The notes under the pieces are model-generated. The model was given only the letters and a program-made list of their open reading frames with translations. It did not search any database and was not told the DNA's origin. This document shows positions 1 to 5,442 of a DNA stretch of 6,243 bases, one piece after another. Numbering within the stretch: the stretch's first letter is position 1; every line of letters begins with the position of its first letter. Source of the stretch: a bacterium. Its GTDB lineage: Bacteria > UBA10199 > DSSB01. A program made the position numbers and the translations under genes. The DNA lies in assembly GCA_030426445.1 (NCBI GenBank), contig JAUHYS010000130.1, positions 1-6,243 on the forward strand. The letters are read 5' to 3'.

Positions 1-236
1 GGAGTCAAGGGAGGATCTGTCGGGACGAGCATCCAGATGCCTTGCTGCCTGTGAACTTGCATCCATTGTTCCTCTTCTTGACATTGCCCTCGCGTGCGGA
101 CGTAAAAATTAAGTTCTGAACCCAGTTTTTCAGTCTTGGGCATGCAAACATGCTCCAAAGGAAAAAGTTGAGCTCGGGCTGGGCTTAAAAAAAATAAGCT
201 AAGACCCATAAAAAAATGTAAAAATTTTATTACCAT
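1..236 (-). CDS. Partial secreted protein, probable paralogue of the upstream neighbour
   Basis: This open frame starts at 236 and runs off the left edge without a stop, giving 78 visible residues. I chose the ATG at 236-234 over the ATG at 209 because it completes a convincing signal peptide: a Lys near the N-terminus, a hydrophobic core at about residues 5-18, and an Ala-Arg-Ala cleavage site before Gln23. The start overlaps the end of the upstream gene by 7 nt (ATGGTAA), which suggests translational coupling; no clear Shine-Dalgarno is visible. The mature part has Cys31 and Cys52 with 20 residues between them, then a W-M-L-V-P segment. The upstream gene has the same pattern (VC near residue 40, a second Cys after 19 residues, then M-A-L-V-P), so the two look like diverged tandem duplicates. 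Function unknown; probably periplasmic or exported. Confidence 0.72.
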   Translation of the reverse strand, partial: MVIKFLHFFMGLSLFFLSPARAQLFPLEHVCMPKTEKLGSELNFYVRTRGQCQEEEQWMQVHRQQGIWMLVPTDPPLT

Positions 237-748
237 GCCATCAAACAATTTTCTAATATTGCATTTCCCTTATACTCATTTTGACAATAATCCAGGGCAT
301 GTTTATGGGCTTCTTCGCATTGGATATCACTATTTGCAGTAATTTCTCCCTTATACGCTTTTAGATCAACCACTTGATCCATAATTTTTTTCTGAAAATT
401 TTTTACACAGGTAAAATGCCAGATTTGTGTCGAGCTAAAACGCGGTTCCGGAGGCCATTGAATGGTGAGTGGTGGATAAAACTTCATTGAACTGGTAATC
501 GGAACCAATGCCATGCCTCCCTTGGGCTCGCGGCTAAAGATGATCAAGTGACGTTGTTGCCCAGCCGCGCAGGGCTCGTCAAAGGCCACTTCTTTAATAT
601 TGACTTTAGCTTCGGAGTCTTTTTGCACACATACTTGAGTTTGTTTGGGAAGAGTCAAGGTATAATCGGGATTCCAGCCGCTTGATTGGAAAGAAAAAAT
701 CATCATCGATATAACATTAATGAGAAAAAAAAAGTTTATTGCTCTCAT
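230..748 (-). CDS. Secreted six-cysteine hypothetical protein
   Basis: A 172-residue protein that I do not recognise. It has an N-terminal hydrophobic segment (about residues 4-20), most likely a signal peptide, and six Cys in the rest (40, 60, 114, 144, 155, 168). An even number of Cys in an exported protein suggests disulfide bonds. A Pro/Trp-rich stretch lies around residues 92-103. I chose the ATG at 748 because it forms an ATGA overlap with the stop of the upstream C39-like gene; an in-frame GTG at 757 would add only three residues. A GAGG lies 12 nt before the ATG and 3 nt before the GTG, so spacing does not decide the start. It is the third gene of a minus-strand run and overlaps the next gene by 7 nt. 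The first two Cys and the LVP segment resemble the partial gene downstream. No enzymatic motif is visible. Confidence 0.8.
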   Translation of the reverse strand: MRAINFFFLINVISMMIFSFQSSGWNPDYTLTLPKQTQVCVQKDSEAKVNIKEVAFDEPCAAGQQRHLIIFSREPKGGMALVPITSSMKFYPPLTIQWPPEPRFSSTQIWHFTCVKNFQKKIMDQVVDLKAYKGEITANSDIQCEEAHKHALDYCQNEYKGNAILENCLMAW

Positions 749-1368
749 AGAGACCACTGGCCTCTTTTTTTGAGAATAAGAATTTTGTGGACTTGAGTTG
801 TTGGGCTTTCAATTGTTTCCCATACTTTTTCGATTGAAAGTGGATTTTTGATAATCAATTGGGAGTCTCTTTTTCCTACAATCATGACCCAGTGTTTTCC
901 ATGAACTGTGTTTTCAATTTGCGCGATAACGGGTTGTCCTTTTTTAAGTGATTTTAAGATGAGGCTGCGATTTGGGCTGGTCGGAATTTCCATATCTAGT
1001 TTTCCACCAGTGATGGCCGTTACGGCATACCATTTGGGCTCTCCATTTTCGTCGTAAGCTTTTTCTTTTAAAAGGAGTGCAGCCAGTTCTTCAGGGGAGA
1101 GTTTCCAACCCATGGCATGCAAGGCCATGCTTAAACTTAGGGTGCCACTTCCGTGTGAAAACAAAGTTTGCCCTTGCTCGCCAATTTTAATTTTTTTTAA
1201 GTTCGGATTACTCTGAAGCAGATAAGGCTCTTTTGCAAAAAAAAATTGAGCTTCAAAAGATTTTTTGAGACCTGACTTATATTGAGAAATCAAAAAGGCA
1301 GAACTCAAAATAAAGCTGGCTATTAAGCCTCCCACAATAAGGTATATTTTTTTGGATTGCGTTTTCAT
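745..1368 (-). CDS. Membrane-anchored C39-like papain-fold protein, probably catalytically dead
   Basis: A 207-residue protein with a short basic N-terminus and one hydrophobic segment (about residues 8-28), probably a membrane anchor or uncleaved signal with the rest outside the cytoplasm. The remainder resembles the C39-like peptidase fold. Residues 72-88 match the nucleophile helix that normally reads GCGPTSLxM, here G-S-G-T-L-S-L-S-M. GQPVIAQ at 144-150 followed by KHWVMIVG at 158-165 is the usual segment holding the catalytic His (His159), and KNP at 174-176 sits where Asp-Pro is usual. The expected Cys-His-Asp triad is therefore Ser74-His159-Asn175, which suggests loss of peptidase activity and perhaps a binding role, as known for the C39-like domain of some type I secretion ABC transporters. 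It begins 15 nt after the ROK kinase gene and overlaps the next gene by ATGA. The fold assignment is from motifs only. Confidence 0.7.
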   Translation of the reverse strand: MKTQSKKIYLIVGGLIASFILSSAFLISQYKSGLKKSFEAQFFFAKEPYLLQSNPNLKKIKIGEQGQTLFSHGSGTLSLSMALHAMGWKLSPEELAALLLKEKAYDENGEPKWYAVTAITGGKLDMEIPTSPNRSLILKSLKKGQPVIAQIENTVHGKHWVMIVGKRDSQLIIKNPLSIEKVWETIESPTTQVHKILILKKRGQWSL

Positions 1369-1383
1369 GATCGTTTCTAAGCT

Positions 1384-2340
1384 TCACTTAATGATAAATA
1401 AGCCTCCTACTAACCCTGCATCGATTCCTAGTAGAGCCGGACGGATTTCAATCATTGGATACGTATAATCGTAAACTAAATGTTTTAAAGATTTTTGACA
1501 AGCTGGAATAAATAAATCCCATGCCTCAGCCAGTCCACCCCCCAAGATAAATTTAAAAATACCCAAACTATGGCTTAAGTTAGCCAGTCCGTAGGCCAAG
1601 TTTTTTCCAAAGTTTTGCCAAATTTTAATGGCTTCTTTATCACCGGCTATAGCCTTTTCTTTTAAATAAAGGGGAAAGTCGGTGTCGTTCAAATCTAATT
1701 CGTCAAGAGAACATGACCTTTGTTTTGCTTTGAGTTTTGTTTGCTGTGCTAAAATTTGCAATCGCAGACCTGTCATGGAGCAATAACTTTCTAAAGTTCC
1801 ACGAATATTCAGTGCACCCGATGTTCCATTGGGATGAATCACCATGTGTCCAAATTCTCCCGCAAAACCCTGGCTGCCATGAAAGATTTTTTTTTGACTG
1901 ACAATGGCACCCCCGATGCCGGTTCCTAAAGTTAGCAGGATAAAATCTTGCCAATCTTTTCCCGCGCCTAAGTGAGCTTCAGCCAAAGCAGCCTGGTTGG
2001 CATCATTATCAATATAAATAGGAAGGTCAAAATGAGATTTTAATTTTGAGACGAGAGGGATGTCCTTCCATAAAGGAAAATGTGGCGAACGGTAAACTCT
2101 GCCGGTTTTAGGGTTGACCAGACCGGGAATTCCCAAAGCAATGCTTTTTACCGAAAGTTTTTTCGTCTTTGCATTTGCTTTTAAAAGTTTGATTTCTTTT
2201 ATCAAGACTGTAACGAGATTATGGGGTGTTTGAACTTTTTGCGAACTCAGGGTTTTGCGTTTTAAGAAAGTCGCGTTTTCGTCCAGCAAAGCCAGACGCA
2301 GTGAAGTGCCACCTAAATCAACAGAAATAACGTGATTCAT
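1384..2340 (-). CDS. ROK-family sugar kinase (glucokinase-like), zinc motif lost
   Basis: A 318-residue cytoplasmic kinase of normal length for the ROK family, which phosphorylates glucose or related sugars (N-acetylglucosamine, N-acetylmannosamine, fructose) with ATP. Visible motifs are DLGGTSLR (8-15, phosphate-binding loop), GIPG (70-73), the catalytic IDNDAN (110-115, Asp113 as probable general base), LTLGTGIGG (137-144), GEFGHM (161-166) and ILGGGL (265-270). ROK proteins normally carry a CxCGxxGCxE zinc motif after the GH; here the aligned residues at 175-184 keep Gly181 and Glu184, but the three Cys positions are Gly, Leu and Thr. Lack of a DNA-binding N-terminal domain argues for an enzyme rather than a repressor. 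The sugar cannot be fixed from sequence. It is the first gene of the minus-strand run and is divergent from the phosphohexomutase gene 57 bp away; no strong Shine-Dalgarno precedes it. Confidence 0.9.
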   Translation of the reverse strand: MNHVISVDLGGTSLRLALLDENATFLKRKTLSSQKVQTPHNLVTVLIKEIKLLKANAKTKKLSVKSIALGIPGLVNPKTGRVYRSPHFPLWKDIPLVSKLKSHFDLPIYIDNDANQAALAEAHLGAGKDWQDFILLTLGTGIGGAIVSQKKIFHGSQGFAGEFGHMVIHPNGTSGALNIRGTLESYCSMTGLRLQILAQQTKLKAKQRSCSLDELDLNDTDFPLYLKEKAIAGDKEAIKIWQNFGKNLAYGLANLSHSLGIFKFILGGGLAEAWDLFIPACQKSLKHLVYDYTYPMIEIRPALLGIDAGLVGGLFIIK

Positions 2341-2397
2341 GAGTAGATCTTTAATGGTTTTTATCTAAAATGAAAAGTGAAAGGAGCTTGAAACTTC
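2341..2397. promoter_or_regulatory. Divergent intergenic region between kinase and mutase genes
   Basis: Only 57 bp separate the start codons of the ROK kinase (minus) and the phosphohexomutase (plus), so the promoters for both must overlap here or extend into the genes. For the plus strand, TAAAAT at 2366-2371 matches five of six bases of a sigma-70 -10 box, but I see no convincing -35 at the right distance. No clear operator palindrome is visible. The promoter assignment is an inference. Confidence 0.35.
2381..2386 (+). promoter_or_regulatory. Ribosome binding site of the phosphohexomutase gene
   Basis: AAGGAG lies 11 nt before the ATG at 2398. The spacing is a little long, but the match to the anti-Shine-Dalgarno is good and it supports 2398 as the start. 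Confidence 0.7.
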
Positions 2398-3804
2398 ATG
2401 ACTATTCAATTTGGGACGGATGGCTGGCGCGCAATTATTGGAAAGGATTTTACTTACGAAAATGTTGCCCAGCTTATACAAGCCTTTTGTGACTTTCATG
2501 TTCAATCTAAAAACAAAAAAGTGATTGTGGGTTATGATCGGCGTTTTTGCAGTCGGGAATTTGCGGAGGAAGCTACCAAAGTTTTGTTAGGCAATGACTT
2601 TCAGGTCGAGATGGCGTCGCAATATGTCCCGACACCTTTAATTTCTTGTGGAGTGGTGCAAAAAAAAGCTTTGGCTGGTGTGATGATTACAGCCAGCCAT
2701 AACCCTTATCAGTGGAATGGAGTCAAAATTAAAGAACGCGATGGCGGTAGTGCTTCTACAAAATATGTTAAAGCAATCGAGAAACAATTATTAAAAAATC
2801 AAAATAGAAACCGAAGGATTAAAAAACAGAGACTTGAAAAGGCGATAAAAAATAAACAACTTCGTTTTTTTAACCCATTGCCGGACTATCTAAAAAAGCT
2901 TTCGCAATTTGTTGATCTTAACTTGATTAAAAAATCAAAACTGAAAATTGTTTATGATGCCATGCACGGGGCTGGAGCGGGTTACCTAAAAGAAATTTTT
3001 AGAAAACAAATCATCGAAATTCGTGACCAAGAAGATCTGCTATTTGGTGGGGTCAATCCTGAACCCATTGAAAAAAATTTAGCGTTTTTAAAAGCTACAA
3101 TAAAAAAAGAAAAGGCCCATATTGGTCTAGTTACCGATGGCGATGCCGATCGCATTGGAGCAATAGACGAAAAAGGAAACTTTATTTCTGCCCAACAGAT
3201 TTTTGCGCTCTTACTACAATATTTATTGGAAGACCGTTCATGGAAAGCTCAAGTGATTAAAACAGTTTCTACCACACAAATGATTGATAGAATCTGTAAA
3301 ATTTTTTCTGTCCCTCTTGATGAAACTCCTATTGGTTTTAAACATATTTGTCAGGCCTTTCGCGAAAGCAAAGTGCTCATTGGAGGCGAAGAGTCTGGAG
3401 GGATTGGCATCCCGTGCCATGTTGAAGAGCGTGATGGCCTTTTATGTGCCTTGCTATTACTAGAGATTTTGGCAAAACAAAAACTTCCTTTTTCTCAAGT
3501 GATTTCCAAGTTGCAAAAAAAATATGGGCCACTTTATTATTATCGTGAAGACATTCCTTTTTCTTCAGCTGATATAAAAACTGTTTTAAAGAAATTGAAG
3601 GCATGCCAGGCAGAGGATTTTAAAGCGGTGATTCTGGATAAAAAGGATGGATGGAAATTTTATTTTTCCGATCAATCGTGGTTATTGATTCGGGCTTCGG
3701 GTACCGAGCCTTTGCTTCGAACCTATGCGGAAGCCAAGACAAAAAAACAGGCACATCAAATGATTGCCATGGCAAAAAAATATATAAAAAAGATTTCAAC
3801 ATAG
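2398..3804 (+). CDS. Phosphoglucomutase/phosphomannomutase family protein
   Basis: A 468-residue alpha-D-phosphohexomutase, which interconverts hexose-6-phosphate and hexose-1-phosphate through a bisphosphate intermediate. Usual family length is about 450-480, so it looks complete. The four signature regions appear in order: FGTDGWRA at 5-12; the phosphoserine loop TASHNP (98-103, Ser100) followed by WNGVK; the magnesium loop TDGDADR (246-252); the sugar-binding loop GGEESGG (329-335); and the C-terminal phosphate-binding loop RASGTEP (432-438). A Lys/Arg-rich stretch at about 127-156 links domain features and looks like lineage-specific variation. The FGTDGWR start differs from the usual FGTDGIRG of GlmM, so glucose or mannose phosphate is a better guess than glucosamine phosphate, but the substrate is not determined. 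It is divergent from a ROK kinase that could supply its hexose-6-phosphate. I see no convincing terminator after it. Confidence 0.94.
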   Translation: MTIQFGTDGWRAIIGKDFTYENVAQLIQAFCDFHVQSKNKKVIVGYDRRFCSREFAEEATKVLLGNDFQVEMASQYVPTPLISCGVVQKKALAGVMITASHNPYQWNGVKIKERDGGSASTKYVKAIEKQLLKNQNRNRRIKKQRLEKAIKNKQLRFFNPLPDYLKKLSQFVDLNLIKKSKLKIVYDAMHGAGAGYLKEIFRKQIIEIRDQEDLLFGGVNPEPIEKNLAFLKATIKKEKAHIGLVTDGDADRIGAIDEKGNFISAQQIFALLLQYLLEDRSWKAQVIKTVSTTQMIDRICKIFSVPLDETPIGFKHICQAFRESKVLIGGEESGGIGIPCHVEERDGLLCALLLLEILAKQKLPFSQVISKLQKKYGPLYYYREDIPFSSADIKTVLKKLKACQAEDFKAVILDKKDGWKFYFSDQSWLLIRASGTEPLLRTYAEAKTKKQAHQMIAMAKKYIKKIST

Positions 3805-3901
3805 AGGTTTGAAGCCTTCCTATTATTAATTGGAGCCTTGGTCTTCTATTGATAAGCTATTTTTCAAAACTTTCTTTATCTTGAAACGTATCCAATCAAG
3901 T

Positions 3902-3961
3902 AACCCTCAAAATTAAACCCTCATTATCTTAATTTTTAAACAGGAGTTTAATGATGAGGGT
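3902..3961 (+). repeat. AACCCTCA repeats with an inverted copy over a start codon
   Basis: AACCCTCA occurs at 3902-3909 and again at 3916-3923. The complementary ATGAGGGT is at 3954-3961 and pairs with ACCCTCAT at 3917-3924 (8 bp, 29-nt loop). The 3' arm contains the second ATG of the protease remnant, and the loop holds its AGGAG. A transcript could fold so as to hide the start codon, or the repeats could be an operator. Both roles are inferred. Confidence 0.4.
3942..3946 (+). promoter_or_regulatory. Ribosome binding site of the broken metalloprotease gene
   Basis: AGGAG sits 4 nt before the ATG at 3951 and 7 nt before the adjacent ATG at 3954. It is the best Shine-Dalgarno in this part of the window, yet the frame it serves stops after 11 codons (TAA 3984-3986). 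This is the main reason to place the original gene start here and not at the TTG at 3977 or the ATG at 4016. Confidence 0.6.
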
Positions 3962-4698
3962 GAATGTGCCTCAAGCTTGCCTATAAATTTTTTAACTTTT
4001 CAACCAGAAGACACGATGGCTGCACCAAAAGAAGCCTCAGTAGATCGCTATGATATGACACAAACCCCTTTGCTTCCACGGAGCGCTGCAATGTCACAGA
4101 CTCGGTTTCAAACCAAACCTAAAAGCCCTTCTTGGGATCCAGAATTAAAAAAATTGTCTACATTTGAGATCGTGGGATTATTCTTATTGGGTGGGGCAGC
4201 AAGTCTTTTAGGCATGAGTTGTGGTGGGACAAAAGCCGATTCGGTTGCTGAGACGCAAGCTAATTTAGAAAAAGAGATTCAATCTAGGCCCTATTTTTCA
4301 GATGTTCAAAAGCTTTCTCAAATCACCGGAATATCTCTTAACAAACCCAACAGCCAAGAAATTTCCGAAGCCCGTGTTTTGGCTTTTGCCGATGTGCTGT
4401 ATGATTTTGTATGAGATTTCTCAAGAAGTAATAGCGGGCAGACGTGACTACCGAATGCCCGATGCCTATATAGAGGAATGGTTAGCTCAAGACCCTGCTA
4501 AAAATATTACATTTGCCATTGCCGTCACGGCGGCTCATGAAGTAGGGCATACACTGGGTTTGGACCACCGCTCTGGTGGCTTACACTTCTTATCTAAAAA
4601 GTCAAACGAGGAAATGGCAATCCCTTCCAGCAAAAGAACATGATTTGATGTACGATTTATTTTCTAAAAGCAAGGCAGGTTATCGTTTAAATGATTAA
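3951..4698 (+). pseudogene. Frameshifted matrixin-like zinc metalloprotease
   Basis: The remnant is spread over several frames. A well-placed AGGAG serves ATG codons at 3951/3954, but that frame ends at 3986. The next frame (open 3977-4414) encodes a polar N-terminal stretch, a hydrophobic segment (4163-4216) and MSCGG, a lipobox-like Cys (codon 4220-4222) with an atypical -3 residue. A third frame, in use from about 4410, carries the zinc site HEVGHTLGLDH (4536-4568), matching the metzincin HExxHxxGxxH consensus, and stops at 4643. A fourth frame from before 4620 encodes EHDLMYD (codons 4633-4653), resembling the metzincin Met-turn, and ends at TAA 4696-4698. An intact gene would encode roughly 240-250 residues: a membrane-anchored or lipoprotein protease acting outside the cytoplasm. 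If only the 4016 ATG were the true start, two frame breaks would remain. Sequencing errors are the alternative to real decay. Confidence 0.78.
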
Positions 4699-4741
4699 AA
4701 TCATCCGCGATTAAGTAAATTTGCTTTAGACTATCTTAAGT

Positions 4742-5359
4742 TTATTTTGGGAACGCGTTCAAAATAACTTTACCGTCTTTAAACTCTAATTGACTGTTGG
4801 CAATTTTTTGTATGCAAGCTGCATATAATTGATGTTCTTCTTTTAAGATGCGTGCAGCTAAAGTTTCTGGAGAATCCTCAGTCAAGACAGGCACTACGCG
4901 CTGGTCAATAATGGGGCCTGTGTCACAGCCCTCGTCTACAAAGTGCACCGTGCAACCACTATATTTGACTCCCGCTTCAATGGCGCGTTCGTGTACATGT
5001 AAGCCCGGAAAAGCAGGCAATAATGAAGGGTGAATATTAATTATTTTTTGGGGAAAGGCCTGAATAAACTCAGGAGATAACAATCGCATAAAGCCTGCCA
5101 GGACAATGAGGTCCACCGAATACTTTTGAATCAGTGATTGCAAGCGCTGGTCATAGTCTTGGCGTGATTCCTTGGGTTTGGTTTGTAGAATTTTTGTAGC
5201 CAGGCCGTGATTTTTTGCATATTGCAGGCCTGCAGCTTCAGCTTGGTTGCTGATCACGACGGCGATTTTTGCGGAAAGTTTTCCTTCCTCAATCGCACGG
5301 TGGATGGCCTGCATATTACTGCCACGTCCAGAAATTAAAATAGCCAGTTGAAAGCTCAT
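4742..5359 (-). CDS. purN: Phosphoribosylglycinamide formyltransferase (GAR transformylase)
   Basis: A 205-residue cytoplasmic enzyme that transfers the formyl group of 10-formyltetrahydrofolate to GAR, giving FGAR, the third step of de novo purine synthesis. SGRGSNMQAI near the N-terminus is the phosphate-binding loop. Asn108 and His110 lie in NIHPSLLPAFPG and Asp146 in DEGCDTGPI; these equal the catalytic Asn106, His108 and Asp144 of the E. coli enzyme with a two-residue offset. Length is normal. I chose the ATG at 5359 because MSFQLAILISG fits the family N-terminus; an in-frame TTG at 5368 adds three residues. The G-rich AGGGGG (5372-5377) is 12 nt from the ATG and 3 nt from the TTG, so the start is not fully settled. 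It follows purM on the same strand after an 83-bp gap containing a palindrome. The gene is intact, unlike its neighbours on both sides. Confidence 0.95.
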   Translation of the reverse strand: MSFQLAILISGRGSNMQAIHRAIEEGKLSAKIAVVISNQAEAAGLQYAKNHGLATKILQTKPKESRQDYDQRLQSLIQKYSVDLIVLAGFMRLLSPEFIQAFPQKIINIHPSLLPAFPGLHVHERAIEAGVKYSGCTVHFVDEGCDTGPIIDQRVVPVLTEDSPETLAARILKEEHQLYAACIQKIANSQLEFKDGKVILNAFPK

Positions 5360-5399
5360 GATTATCAAACGCCCCCTGACCCTCTCTTCGTCTCAAAGC

Positions 5400-5428
5400 T
5401 TGTCCCGATTTATCGGGGAGGGGGACAA
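5400..5428. repeat. Palindromic hairpin between purM and purN
   Basis: CCCGAT (5404-5409) and ATCGGG (5412-5417) form a perfect inverted repeat, and the flanks TTGTCCC (5400-5406) and GGGACAA (5422-5428) form an alternative or extended 7-bp stem. No run of T follows the hairpin in the purM-purN direction, so it does not look like a Rho-independent terminator. Its shape resembles dispersed REP-like intergenic palindromes, but only one copy lies in this window. In the transcript, the CCCCCT made from 5419-5424 could also pair with the AGGGGG before purN. Confidence 0.6.
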
Positions 5429-5442
5429 TATATTAACCTTTT

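Noticed and set aside
749..757. GTG at 757 as start of the six-Cys protein
   Set aside because: The ATG at 748 makes an ATGA overlap with the upstream stop, a common arrangement; the GTG adds only three residues and its GAGG is too close.
1703..1954. Minus-strand ORF inside the ROK kinase gene
   Set aside because: It is an alternative frame of the kinase, which has clear family motifs throughout.
3238..3802. Three minus-strand ORFs opposite the phosphohexomutase
   Set aside because: They are antisense shadows of a gene with all catalytic motifs and have no ribosome binding sites or recognisable features.
3805..3900. Possible terminator after the phosphohexomutase gene
   Set aside because: Only weak 4-5 bp stems are found (for example GGTTTGAAGCC and GATAA/TTATC), with no stem followed by a T-run.
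4302..4643. Separate gene starting at ATG 4302 with the HEVGHTLGLDH motif
   Set aside because: Its first 35 or so residues are an out-of-frame reading of the upstream protease segment, and no ribosome binding site precedes 4302. It is better read as the middle of a frameshifted gene.
4691..4704. ATGATT-AA-AATCAT palindrome between the protease remnant and purN
   Set aside because: It is short, AT-rich, lacks a GC stem and T-run, and overlaps the likely end of the protease remnant. A terminator call is not supported.
4848..5033. Plus-strand ORF opposite purN
   Set aside because: It is an antisense shadow of the highly conserved catalytic region of purN.
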